Below are positions 1-12,200 of a stretch of DNA of 64,000 bases, piece after piece (within the stretch, counting starts at the first letter, position 1; every line of letters starts with the position of its first letter). The stretch comes from Cavia porcellus (lineage: Eukaryota > Chordata > Mammalia > Rodentia > Caviidae). The notes under the pieces are model-generated. The model was not told where the DNA came from and did no database searches. It saw nothing but the letters and a program-made list of their open reading frames with translations. The position numbers and the translations under genes were made by a program. Where the stretch lies: the NCBI RefSeq assembly GCF_034190915.1, contig NW_026947503.1:16710532-16774531 (forward strand), written 5' to 3'.

Positions 1-1502
1 GATTACTTGGTTTAAACTGAAACAAACACCTCCTACTTCATTTATTTCCACTTGCATATATACACGTCTCTCCTTGGCAAAAGCCAAATTTTACAAAATC
101 AGAAATAGTTTTTTATTTGTTTGTTTGTTTGTTTTTAATTTTATTTAAGGAGAAAAAGCAAAAAAATAGCAGAAAAAGGAAACAAGTTATTCAGAATTTC
201 AGAAAAAAATAAATAGTGGGAAATCACTAGTTAATGGATTACATATTGTCATCTTAGAAATATTGGTTCAAGTTACAAAATTAAAGCATGTAAAGTGGAC
301 ATTCAAACAGTGAGACTGCAAACAGTTCTGTTCAATGATCCAACAAAACTCAGTAATATCATTGTCTATCTTATACACTTAAATATACATGCAGTTATAT
401 TGTTTAGAGCACTTTCTTTTCCTCTCTTTTGTACAATGACTATTACACTTTTTGGGTTTTATTAGTCCCACAGTTCTTATTACTTTTTTGGAAGAAAGTA
501 AAACCAAATGTGACATAACAGAACAGAGTCAGTCAAATCAAAAGGGTGGACATAATAGATAGTGTAAAAACATAATACAAGATGATCAACAATGGTTACC
601 ATAATGCCTCCCGCTATCTCCAATAGAATTGCCTATATCATCAGTTATAATAAAATTGAACAAAACAGTAAAGAACAAAACCAACAGAACCAAAACATTG
701 GAGATATTACAGGTCTTAAAAAGTAGATAATAGTCAAACAGAATGGGCGTCATAATGAATCCCAGTATCTTCACAGCTGTTGCCTAAACATTCGAACCTG
801 GTACAATCAAGCAAAACAGAATAGAGGAACATCAGTCAAAACAAGATGGTGAGAGCAATACAGGGCTTCAAATCAAGTTAATAGAAAATCAAAGTGGGTT
901 ACTATAATATATCTTGTTTTTTATTTATTTTTCCCTTAATTAAAAAGATGAAAATAAAAAAATAAATAGTAAAATGGAGATTGAGATAAAAGAGGGCATA
1001 ACAACAAAACAGTGCACATCAAAACATAACCATTTAAGCAAAATAGTGTTTCACCACAAGATAATCCCGACATAAAAGTAGTTACCATATTGTCTCTTTC
1101 CTTGAAATTTTGAGTATAACTTCATATACTGTAGCATCAAATATTTCAAAACAATGTAAAACCACTTAAGAGAATGACAGGATTACAGGGTATTTAGAAT
1201 CAACTAACAGAAAATGAACAATGGTTTCTGTATAATCTCCTTGTCTATAAAAGTTTTTGTTTATACTATGACATATAATAAAATCCAATGAGATAAACAT
1301 GATAAGACCTATGGAGACAGAAGAACAAAAGCTTTGATGGGACTTCAAAACAAGATGATATTAAATCAGCATTACCTATTATGATGTTGTTTTCTCCAAA
1401 ATAGCTGTTCCTGTCATCCAATCTTCTCTGCCTCACTTCTGTTGAGCTCTTTTTCTGTCATTACTTGTCAGTTTGTCTTCTTCATTTTGTTTTCTGCTCC
1501 AT

Positions 1503-2519
1503 TCATTGTGGCCTCTCTGCCACTATTTCTGGATTCTTCATATCTTTCTTTTTTAGAATATCCTGCAGTATTCTCTGTAGGGTTGACTTGGGGGTTGCAT
1601 ATTCCTCTAGTTCCTATTTATCCTGGAAGCACCTTGTTTTTCCATCAATTTCTAGGGATAGTTGTGCAGGATATATCAATCTTGGATGGAGGTTATTATC
1701 TTTCAAAGCTTGAGTTATTTCCCCTCATGCTCTTCGTGATTTAATGGTTTGTGCCGAGAAGTCTGCTGTAATTCTGATGGGTGTTCCCTTGTAAATGATC
1801 TGTTTCTTTTCTCTGACAGCTTTTAATATTCTTTTCTTATATTGGATTTCTGATATTTTGATTCTTATATGTCTGAAGTGTAGCTCTGTTCGGGTTGTAG
1901 GTGGCTGGGGTCCTGTATGCCTCATACATCTGAGTATCTTTACCTTTTGCTAAATTAGGAAAATTCTCCTGGATTATATCTGTGAGTAGCTTTTGTAGTT
2001 CATTTGCTTGTGTCCCTACCTCTTCTTTTATGTTCTTTATTCTTAAATTATAGAACCTCTTATCATCTTCTTGTCTTTGTATTATTGCTATTTGTTTCTT
2101 TGTTATTTTTAAGAAGTTTTTCATTTCATGCTCCCATATTACAAATCTGCCCTGCAGTTCAGATAATCTATTTTTAGTTTCTTTCAAGCTGTTATGCCAG
2201 TTTTCTATAGAGTTTTTAGTTTCCTGGTAATCTCTTTGAACCTGCTTCACGTATTCTATGTTTTCTCTATTTTCTCCATCAAACAATTCTGCCCTTTTTT
2301 TCTGTTCACCCATTCCACCATCTGTTTTTTCTTGGCTAGTGTTTAGCTTTTCTCTTACTGTTCTGCTTATGTCTTGCTTCAGGTCATTATAACTTCATTT
2401 CTGAACTCTTCCCTGAGGCTCTGGAGATAGCACTTTATGTCTATTGGTGCTGTGTCTGCTATTACCTGTTTCTCAGGATTGGGGGCCAAGGAGCCTTTCT
2501 TGTTTCCCCCTCTTCCCAT
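1503..2519 (-). pseudogene. Degenerate L1-type ORF1 (RNA-binding chaperone)
   Basis: The span from ATG (2519) to TGA (1503) is 339 codons, the usual L1 ORF1 length, but it is broken. The first frame stops after about 46 codons, a one-base shift near 2390 opens a 158-residue frame (2313-1837), and another shift near 1870 opens the C-terminal frame. The middle part is a heptad-rich coiled coil. The RRM-to-CTD region is recognisable by 'ILKAVREK', '[16 protein letters not shown]' and 'LIYPAQLS', matching the intact ORF1 at 35611-36663. At least one further stop (TAG) lies in the CTD. The ORF1 protein family is a trimeric nucleic-acid chaperone that coats the element RNA; this copy cannot make one. 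Confidence 0.85.
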
Positions 2520-3260
2520 ATTCTTTATTCCTTAAATACAAGCGTGTGTAGGAGGCCCAGCTTCCTTCCCTGTCAACCACAGTCTGTTTGAATTGCGCTG
2601 GCTAGGGGTTCCTGCCCCCTGCAGTGCACCAGGGAGTTACAGACTTGGCAGCTTATGCGGGGTCCGCCCCTCCAGTTCAACCTACTGAAAGCTTCACTGC
2701 TAGGATGCACCTCCAGGTGCTGGGACCTGGGTTGTGCTAGCATACTGGGTCTCAGCCAGCAGCATCACGTAGGCTAGGCACTGCTCAGGTCACTACAGCG
2801 TCCTCTTCCAGCAAGTCTGCCTGGTCCCAGAATGTCCTCTGTTGGAGGCTCCTAGACTGTGGAAGAGTCCCGGGTTCCCTCACTCACTGCAGGTCAATGC
2901 ATGGCTCCCTGCCCATCCCACTCTCAACTCCGTTCACTGATTCCCATTCTCAGAGCTTTTGTGCATCTCTCTCCCTGCTGAGCCAATTCAGATGCAGCAG
3001 TGGCAGCAGGAAACCCAAATTGTGTCTTCCAATGACGCGGGCTCCAGCTTCCATGCTGAGGCTTTATCTGTTCCTGTTATAGCACCAGGATTGCATTCCC
3101 AGTTGGTTTCTCTCAGCTCAGTTCATTCTTGGGTCAGCAGGGTATATCTCCTCTTGCTTAGGATTCCTCACTCTGCAACATTCCTGGATTCTAAGCTAGG
3201 TGTCTCAGAGAGCCTCAGCATCTGCTGCTATCTGTCCACCATATTCTCCCAGAAAAGTCA
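2520..3260 (-). promoter_or_regulatory. 5' UTR / promoter region of the HAL1-like element
   Basis: This block is markedly more GC-rich than its surroundings and lies directly upstream of the ORF1 start on the minus strand. It shows no similarity by eye to the tandem-monomer 5' UTR of the full L1 at 34.6-35.6 kb, so the two elements appear to have different promoters. Plus-strand open frames crossing it have no recognisable protein. Its outer edge near 3260 is set only by the change in base composition. Confidence 0.55.
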
Positions 3261-3269
3261 CAGAAACAG

Positions 3270-3850
3270 AGAGGTACGATCAGCTCCAGGATCTCATCAC
3301 CAAACTCAAAGTAAGCACTTCTGCACCAGGACTCTCATATTTCTTATCTCTTTAGCCACACAAAAACTTCTATCCACTAGCTTTATCAGTGAATCCATGT
3401 GGCAAACTATGGCTCTTATTTTACTCTTCTTTTCAGATTTTAAGACAGGTTATTTTGTACATTTTTCTCTTTCTTTCATTGCATGGCTTCAGGGTATCAT
3501 GGAGTACTTTCCATGCAGCATGCAGCCAGCAGAACTCACAAAAGGTAACCTAGCCAGCAAGAGGGGCTCAGAGAAACTTGCTCTGGACTGGCAGCTAAGC
3601 ACCATGACACCGGAAGCCAGGAATAGTTTTGTAACTATTGAAAGTGTATTTACTTGAAGATAGCAAGCTTATTTAAATATACAAATGATATATAGTTCAC
3701 TAAGAAATTTGTCATAAAAATATATCATCTACATATTGTACAATGTAATGACAGTTTCTGTGCTCAGCATGGTAAAAACAAAAACACTAATATAAGATTC
3801 TTTGAATTTACCATTATTGTATGAAGAAAACATCTAAAACAATGAAATGG
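3270..3850. other. Stretch without recognised features
   Basis: It lies beyond the 5' end of the HAL1-like element. The part up to about 3640 is moderately GC-balanced and might be more of that element's 5' region. An imperfect match between 'ccaggaatagtttt' (about 3619) and 'tcagaaatagtttt' beside the element's tail (about 99) could be a diverged target-site duplication, but this is weak. No gene seen. Confidence 0.3.
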
Positions 3851-3859
3851 TGGTGTGTT

Positions 3860-4055
3860 TGCTTTGCAGTACTAGGAATTGAATCTAGTACTTTCAGACT
3901 GAACTATATAGGTGATCAGTTTGGATTTTTTAAATTCTGAGACAGGTTCTGGTTAAATCACTAATTTCTCATGATTATGGCTCAAATTTGATATCCTCCT
4001 GTCTCAGCATCCCAGATTTCTCATATAACAGGTTTATGTTACCATGCCAAGTTTA
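3860..4055 (-). mobile_element. Old ID-B1 composite SINE (B4-type), antisense
   Basis: The left part resembles the reverse complement of an ID element ('gtactaggaattgaatctagtactttcagactgaactatat' region, from about 3869). The right part resembles the reverse complement of a B1 ('gagacaggttctgg', 'atcctcctgtctcagcatccc'). ID fused to B1 is the arrangement of the rodent B4 family. The copy is heavily mutated and its ends are approximate. Confidence 0.6.
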
Positions 4056-4059
4056 AGTG

Positions 4060-5060
4060 GTTATTTTCAATATAGTTTGCTTTTGTCCAAATACTTCATA
4101 AACATGAGATTGTATAATAATTATACTTTCTGATATCCAGCTGCTCATTCCTGACTTTAATGTGGTAAGCTGATACCACTTTGCAAGCCTGCACGTGTGA
4201 ACACCTTTCTTTGTGTTTACTGTGATAAAGTAATTTGAAGAAGTTGGGAGAAACTCAGACATTTTATATACTAATTGCACTTGAGAGAAAATAATAATGC
4301 AGTGACAGCCATGTGGCGGTGACAGTTTTGAAAAGTGATGGAAGGAGGAGAAAGAGAAATAATTTTAGCTACAGACTTATTCAGTGTCCCTCTAGGCAGA
4401 GAATGTAGAACTGAGATCGTTAGGAAGTCTCTAAAATTTTATGTAGTAAAAATGTCTTTTATCGGGTCTTTAATAACACTAGTATGAAGAGATGTTTACT
4501 CTTGATTTTGGGCGTCTGTTTTTCTTTTTTTTTTAATTTTTAGTGTAACGAAGCATTGAGTAATCAAAATTATGGCCTTGTTTTTTTCAGATTATATTTA
4601 TTTACCCCAACAAATTAGAAAATAAGTTATAACTTCTCCTAATTTAATCACCCAAACTTTAATGGCACAAGTCATTCTTTATTAGCCAGGTTCCTCTAAG
4701 GGAATACTGGTGGCCATTTTTGTCTGCTAATATGTCAGTAGAATTACCTCTTGTTGACAGGAGTATAGAGCAAAAAATGGGTAGAAAGATTTGCTGACGT
4801 GGATATTGCTAAATGGATCTGCTTGAAATTTGGAGCTCAGTTCTTTAAAACACTGGACCTCCATCACTTATGATTTTTTCAAATATGGCTTACTGCTTTA
4901 TCTGATATTTTCCATACCTTATTAACTGTTTTTTGTAACATAAGACATCAGGTCATAAATCACTAGATATTAATTTTATAATGTATGTCATATATATTTC
5001 TTAATTACTCTTCTGTTTTCATTGGTTGTTTTTCATTTAATTGTAATCCACTACTAAAAT
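4060..5060. other. Unique AT-rich stretch
   Basis: No coding sequence, RNA gene or recognisable repeat was seen. Short homopolymer runs only. Confidence 0.5.
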
Positions 5061-5066
5061 AGTTAA

Positions 5067-5067
5067 A

Positions 5068-5099
<32 letters not shown>

Positions 5100-5148
5100 G
5101 TTATATATATATAGTTATATATAAATAAATATATAAATATATATAGTT
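5067..5148. repeat. (TA)n microsatellite, interrupted
   Basis: A run of TA dinucleotides interrupted by 'tagt' and 'aaat' units, trailing into 'atatagttatggcc'. Confidence 0.95.
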
Positions 5149-5590
5149 ATGGCCAGCATTCTATTCAGAGCCTTTAATAATTTCTTGATTATTACAACAA
5201 TATTATTGTACTTGGTACTGATTTTCCTGTCTTTTTTATTGCTGTTATTTCTGTTTGTTTTTGAACTAGACTGAACCCTGACTCCAGTTTGGATTAGTCT
5301 TTGGTTCTACATATTTAATTCTCCATTACATGAGTTCCAGCTCAGTTTCATAGTTACCAATGAGTTCGACCAGAAATGTAACTCAGTGATTTATTATTTT
5401 TATCAATGGGAAGGGATAGCTGAGATTGTAAGCAACATTTCCTGTACTATTTCCTATAAAGAAATAATAAACGAGTGTTTAACTGACTAAGATTGTAGCC
5501 AGTTTGAGAACAAGGAGAAAACACATGGTTTTTGCTTTCCAGGTAGCTGAATCCCAAAGGCACTACACCAATGTTTCCTCTCTCTTTTCT
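5149..5590. other. Unique stretch
   Basis: AT-rich sequence between two microsatellites. No gene or transposable element recognised. Confidence 0.4.
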
Positions 5591-5591
5591 G

Positions 5592-5647
<56 letters not shown>

Positions 5648-5651
5648 TGTC

Positions 5652-5696
<45 letters not shown>
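5591..5696. repeat. (CT)n microsatellite
   Basis: About 105 bp of almost pure CT dinucleotides with occasional 'tt' and 'gt' interruptions. The long Ser-Leu or Arg-Glu open frames across it come from the repeat and are not genes. Confidence 0.97.
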
Positions 5697-5697
<1 letters not shown>

Positions 5698-5699
5698 AT

Positions 5700-6120
5700 T
5701 CATAGTAAGCAATCTGTGTATTTATTACTGCTGGGGAAAATCCAAGGTGAACTTAATTCAGAACATCTACACATATACTAGATTTTGTATTACTATGTTT
5801 TGATGACAGATACCAATAAAAGTAGGCCACGTTTCAAGTCCCATCTACCCTTCTGGGAGGGAAGAAAAATCTCATCAGAAACTCAAAGTTTCTAAACCCT
5901 AGAGGAACCAAGTTACCAAAAGAAAAACATGAGTGTTTGCAGAGCAAGAAATAAAGTCTCTATGTCACTGAAGATACATCATCGTGCTACAAATCATAAA
6001 ATACCAATAACTGGCACATTATTTCTGCATTAGTAAGTAAAATTACTGTAATGAAAAAATTTAAAGACTTCAATAAACAGTGACTAAAAACTTGGACAAA
6101 TAAACAGAATTGGAATTTCT
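5700..6120. other. Unique stretch
   Basis: No gene or recognisable repeat seen between the CT and TA microsatellites. Confidence 0.4.
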
Positions 6121-6121
6121 A

Positions 6122-6122
<1 letters not shown>

Positions 6123-6174
<52 letters not shown>

Positions 6175-6207
6175 CAAATATAATATATATATAGTTTTAT
6201 CAAAAGA

Positions 6208-6239
<32 letters not shown>
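6123..6239. repeat. Two (TA)n tracts
   Basis: Two TA dinucleotide arrays, 6123-6168 and about 6211-6239, separated by about 42 bp of AT-rich sequence. Confidence 0.95.
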
Positions 6240-6241
<2 letters not shown>

Positions 6242-6244
6242 TTA

Positions 6245-9200
6245 AAATGAATGAGTATATTATCAATTAAGTAACAGACTGAACACACTTTGTTGAGCAT
6301 TAAAAGAAAAGGCTTTGGCTGTGATACTGGAATATGCAGCAGAAGAGATGTTAGCCACTAGATATTAAATATTTTTTAGGTGTCAGGTAAGGTAAGTTAC
6401 TCATTAAAGGACATCTGTTACACAGTTGCTTTTCTTCATTTTTTATAAAGAGTATAATGTATAATGCATGTGCAAGAAAAAAAAAAACACAAATTATACC
6501 AAAGAGAAAATTTTATACTAATGGTGTATTACCTGCTTATAACATTGTTATCTTAATTGTTACTTGGACTCAGAAAATGTACATAAGTCCTGTGAGTCTC
6601 AATGTCTCCATTTATATGACTTCCAAAATAAAAGTAGTTTAGAGCTTTTGATATTACTTTGGATATAAAAATGTAACAGCTGATGTTACATGGCAGTACA
6701 ATAACTATTTTATAAAAAGACATAAAGGCATGGATTCTAGTAGCAATTTTTGTTATTTAATACAGAAAAGTAATTAAGATTTTTGGCAGTTTCTATGTTC
6801 AAACAAACTACCACCAAAATTTGTTAGAAACAGAAATGTTAGATCATTATAATAATCAACAAAATTCTAAGGAAAGTACAATTAAGTGCAATACAATTTT
6901 GGTCTAAAATTAAAAAAAAAAAAAACAAGTCCCTGAGAGCAGAACAATCTATGAATCCTGTCAGAATATATAAACTAGGTAACAGGACTCTCTCTAATCA
7001 AACTAATGGTTCCTTACTCTGAGTGGTGAAATCCACTGTGTAGCCTGGTGCGTGAAGCCTAACTGAAATCAGTTACATATTGCAGGACAGCAGACAACAT
7101 AACACTGAACAAAAGTTTCAGTATTCGTGTACTTTTTGTAGGAAGAAAGCTAGACAAATTCTTGAAGGGTAAAAGAGACAAAGGAAACTTTAGATAGGCA
7201 GAAATTGTCTAGGTTAATGAACTCATTATGGAATCATCAACATCATTGTTCACTGTTAAAAAAAAAAAAAAATACCTGCACCGCTCTCAGGATTCCTTTA
7301 AGCATCCTAACTGTCTATGCACTATGGAGCTTTTGTGTAGGGTATGGTGGGTGGGTAATACAGTTAGGAAAGTGAACATATGGTAAAGTTGGATGCTGCC
7401 ATGGGAATATGTCATTCATGAATGCAATATATTTTTAACAGGCTACCTATATTCCATACACTAAGAGCTATTATTCCAAGGCAGAGCTAGACATCATACA
7501 ACTCTGGTCCCCCTTAGCCTTAAAAGATGGCAAACCCACTTATTCAGACTCATTAGGAACTGGTTGCAAATCAGAAGTGAACACTTGATATGATGCAGCT
7601 GTCTGGAGCATTTGTGGTTTAACTTAGGTGGAGCATCTCAGGGCACTTGACCAAATCTCTTCCCTGGGGATGCTTCCTCTGCAACCTCGTGTCCCTTCTC
7701 TTACACAAATGACAATGGGCCTGGCATGTTTCCAAAATGTCTATTGTTGTCTTTGTTTCACAGGTACTTCAATTTTTAAATATATTAATTTGTTTCTCAT
7801 CCCCAAAGTTTAAAATAAAAATATATTATCTCAAGATTTCAATGCAGAAATTGTTTATTTGCATTCTTTTGGACAAGTTTTATAAAACCATGAAATAAGC
7901 AATGAATATTTCAAAATACTATAAAATATACAATTTCATCAAAATATATTTATAAATATTAAAACATATAGCATATAATTCATTTTTCTAAAATTCTGAA
8001 AGTGAAATGAAAGTAACCTTAAAAATACAAAATGAAAATGAAAAAAATCTGGAATAGCTTCAGGTTGTAAAGTACAGAAGTGTACTGTCTTATAAAGTTT
8101 TATAAAAAGTACTAAATTTAATAATCTATTTGCTAGTAGCAGTCCTGAACTTAAATATATTTGCTAAGTTAAATAGAAAACAAGAAGTGTCTATTAAATG
8201 AATAAAAACATTCCATCAAAGATCATTTAAGAACCCTTAATTGAAAGAAATGGCATCTTCTCAAATAGGAAGACAACATGATAACTTTATTTTTGTTGGT
8301 TTTTGTAAATATGATACATAAAAACAACAGGGGGCTTGTTATGTTATAAAAAGAACTATGTGAAAATCATTTAATTTCATAATTTCATAAATTTCATAAT
8401 TTGGCAATATGGCAATCCTGCAAGTATATTTTGTCACAGAGGTTAGTCAAAAATCAGTCAAAATGCAACCCCTTCTTTAGTTGTTAGTATTTAATAATAC
8501 CACTTTCATTACATGAAATGTTTATATGCAACTAAAAGTTATTAACTGGATAATCTCTAAAAACTAGTTATAAAAGAAAGTTGATATGCTGCCAGGTACT
8601 ACTGTAGTTCAATATTCAGCTATGAAATTCAATGACAACACCATGTTTAGCAAAGATGTATCTGTAAGCCTGGAATTAGTAGCAACTGTAATATTTAGAT
8701 ACCTTCAACATGTTTCTGAGTATGTTCAAATTTTTGTTAGACATAATTGTTTTTTGTTTTCAAATTAATATTAGTTTATGTTACAGTTACCAGTTCAGTT
8801 AAAACTGTAACAATGTAAGCTTTAATCAATTATATTTATGTACCCATACTTCTCGAGTATTTAAACTGGCCCAAATATAGTAACCTGCATCTCATTAAAA
8901 TATGAACACAATAATTTATTATAAAGTTTTCCATATATGAAAAAGGAGAGAAGATGAATAATTCTGTAGTTCATTTAGGAAAATACATTAGTTTAAAAAG
9001 AGATTCTCATTACAAAATAACTTATATACAATGAAACAAATAAAATGGAAATACACGATTGAATTAATTTTTCTTGTTGGAGTTTTTCATGATTCAGTAA
9101 CCATCAGAACACATACCAGAATTTTAGTGTAAGAAAAAAATGTCAAGCTAGCACTTAAATTTACGGGCCATTTACTCACCTGAAAATATTTCCTTAATGG

Positions 9201-12200
9201 ATATTTGCAAACTTTAAGAGGTGCTGGGATGTTTTCTATTTTACAGTGCAGAGCTCAGGGCCCTGCTGACTTAGTTTTCTCTTACACCCCTCTGTTGAGC
9301 ACATATTTTTATCTCTATGTTACACATACCTTTTCTTCTGCCCTTCACTTCAATTTTATTTTCTTCCACAATGGAATGGGCTGGAATGAATCTGTGCACT
9401 ATTTTAGAGTAGCAGCCATTAGAAAGTACTACAAAGCAGACTTGAAGCTGTATTGTCTATGAATTAAATTATCAGCAAAGCAGAGGTAAAGGGTGTATTG
9501 TTTATTGTCAATTGGCTTTTGAAGAATAAACATATCTAACCCACTTTCCTCTGAAATAGAAAATTATTGGAAATGAATATTGAAATAACATGTTTCGTGA
9601 AGCTAATTAGAACAGGTACAAATAACCCAGACCTATTTATGTGCCTTAATGTAGAAATAATTCCTGTTGTACATATGAGTGTCCACTATGTGCAATTTAG
9701 GATTCAGTCAAATAATTTTGGAAAGATACAGAATTGGAAGAGTGTTCTTTATGTATGTGCTTTTTCAAATAAAAAAAGCTTGAGGTAATTCGAAAGCAGC
9801 ATTTTATTTTTTAATCGCATTTTAGTGAGAGCATGCCTAAACTTATGATTTTGATCACACTTTTCTGAAAGGACGTTTTTACCATTGTCTTCATGGAGCC
9901 TGAAAATGTCCAGATCAAGAACAGCTTTCACTAACGTGGCCCACATGCCCGCAACTGTGTATAAATTTGTAACGAGCTGCTTGTTCTTAGACCTATTACT
10001 TCCATAATGGGATTCACTGCTTTCCTAAGCAGCCCTTGTAATTTTCAGCAAGGTCCTTTAACTCAGTTAATGGGAAACATTTGTTTACGCCTAATTTATT
10101 GGAGCCTGGCCATGTTTGTGTTTTCTCTGAGTTGTAGAAGCTTGATTCTGGGGGTGGAGCTCTTGCCTCCAGTGACCACGTTTCTGAGTTACAGCGATTA
10201 CTGTGGCTTACACTGATTGGTGCTCTCTGCTGAGGCCCTCCACGACAAGGTTAGCAGCAGCAGGAGACTGAACATGAGAATGAGGGTCTCATCATGCACG
10301 GGCCACTCTGACAGTGCTGTTCTTTCCTCCCGTAATTATGATAAAGGTTCTATAATGGACGCGGCCGCAAAACGCCCTGTGAATTAAAATCCAGAATCCA
10401 TAATATGGGAAAATTCCGCTTATACTATTCCCCTATAAATTCTGATATTAATATTCACCTTTGCACCTGCCTCTAAGATGTTACATAATGCTATTTCTAT
10501 GGAATGCTGTTGAAACTCAATTAGTAGTCTATTTAAAGTCATACTATTTCTCTTACTGGCTTGGTAAGAGAATGGTACCAAATGAGAAGGGAATATTCTT
10601 TGGATACAATTCGAAATAACAATATAATTTTTATAAAATATGTTTCCTTCTAATTTGCAACATCAAAACTGATCTTGTTCTTTGTGCACCATTGGAGAAA
10701 ATATTTATTTTATTTTATTTTGAAGTTAAATTATAAATAAAATTTATATTAATTGCTTTCTTTTTCTCATATCTGTTAAGGTTGCAAGACTATTTGTTCT
10801 TAAATTCTATAGCATTATAGTGATCTTAATTACACTAGAAAACTAACCTTTAAATACTTTTGGATGTATGACATCTGCATCAAAATTCTGTAAACATTTG
10901 AGTTTTAACATAATCATTTATTGAAGCATCATTTAACAACCATACATTTACTTCATCATTACATGTAACTGCATTATGATGTGGGAAATACAAAAGATTC
11001 TCTCAGGGAACAAAATTAACTATTTTTAATACCTTCACATCTGATGTGTACATATGAAAGATACATTGCACACTTTATTTATATTACTATTTGTATACAG
11101 TCACATGGCATGAGATTACATTTCACAAACAAAATCTCAGGTCTGGGTTGTTTGACTAAGTGCCAAGACTAAATATGTTTCATAATTACTTGCACTAAAA
11201 TCAACTAATAAATTACTTTTAAAAACCATTTCATTTGAAATACCAAAATGGTGGCCATTCATCTCACAGAAATGGCATTTTACAAAATGATAACTGAGAA
11301 CTGATAATATAAACCATGTGGTAGGAAACTGTATCTCATATTCTGGTTAGAAATAAGGAAATATAATTTCATTTTTCTCTTAGAGAGAAGTGTACATAAA
11401 TATTAGTGTGTATGTGATATGCTATTCTATGGCAGATGGTCTCAATAAATTTATATTACACAGTACAGAAGAAAATGTCTAATTTCTCATCAACTTTTGA
11501 GAAATTCCAAATAAAACTTGTTTTTTCAATTGTTATGTAAAACGGTACCAAATACTTAAAAATTTCCACATTAGGGGTCAAATAATACATTGAATTGAGC
11601 AGCATGATTAGGAAAACAAGTACAATAAATAATAATATATAAATGAAACATCCATTGAGAAGAAAATCAGCAAAGGAAACACCCACAGTAGAGGGGAAAG
11701 TAGAGAAAGGAGAGAAAGGAAAATTCCTTTATGTAAATTCTCAGAAAACAGATGCTGACTTTTTCAATGTCCTTCTTCTTTACTTTGTAAAATGACTGTT
11801 TTGATAAAGACACGTAAACACATCGCTTGTTCTTTATTATTGTAATAACTATTTAGAGCCTTTTCCTCTAAAATATAGTGGATAACATTAGGTTGAGGTG
11901 TAGAAATTTTCATATTCAAACCCAACATCAGTTTGGCATTTTATAAAAGTATAACCCTGACGTTCTTCATTCCACAGTCAAGCCTATAAAATAGAATTTT
12001 TGGTAGCTTAGGTAAGTTAGTGTGCGATTTTGCATAATAATATCTATATAAAATAGAAACAATCGTGTGATTTAACATAGCTTTACTCCCTTGAAAGCTC
12101 TGCTATTAGAAGAATTCTGTTTTCACTGGGAAAATTTTATGACTCTACACATCTTACAATATAGATCAGAATGAATAAAAATTATAATTTAGAAAAAAGA

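Larger units (their letters stand above)
109..3260 (-). mobile_element. LINE-1-derived element lacking ORF2 (HAL1-like)
   Basis: Read on the minus strand, this is a GC-rich 5' UTR (about 3260-2520), a decayed ORF1 (2519-1503), and then an AT-rich 3' UTR ending in an A-rich AAAC-patterned tail at about 109-137. The 3' UTR aligns along nearly its whole length (about 1160-109) with the 3' UTR of the full L1 at 40640-41725, sharing for example 'agtatatgaagtt' and 'tgtttgcagtct'. No endonuclease or reverse transcriptase sequence lies between ORF1 and the 3' UTR. Known family: half-L1 (HAL1) elements encode ORF1 only and depend on L1 ORF2 in trans. An ordinary L1 that lost ORF2 by deletion is the alternative. 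The 5' boundary is uncertain and no clear target-site duplication was found. Confidence 0.8.

Noticed and set aside
2959..3657. Long plus-strand open frame (232 codons)
   Set aside because: It lies mainly in the GC-rich 5' UTR of the minus-strand L1-like element, has no recognisable domain, and its composition reflects low stop frequency in GC-rich DNA.
5447..5803. Arg/Glu and Ser/Leu repeat proteins on both strands
   Set aside because: Pure translation of the CT/GA microsatellite.
10300..10420. CpG island promoter around the NotI site
   Set aside because: Only a few CpGs in an otherwise AT-rich block; too short and too poor in CpG for an island.
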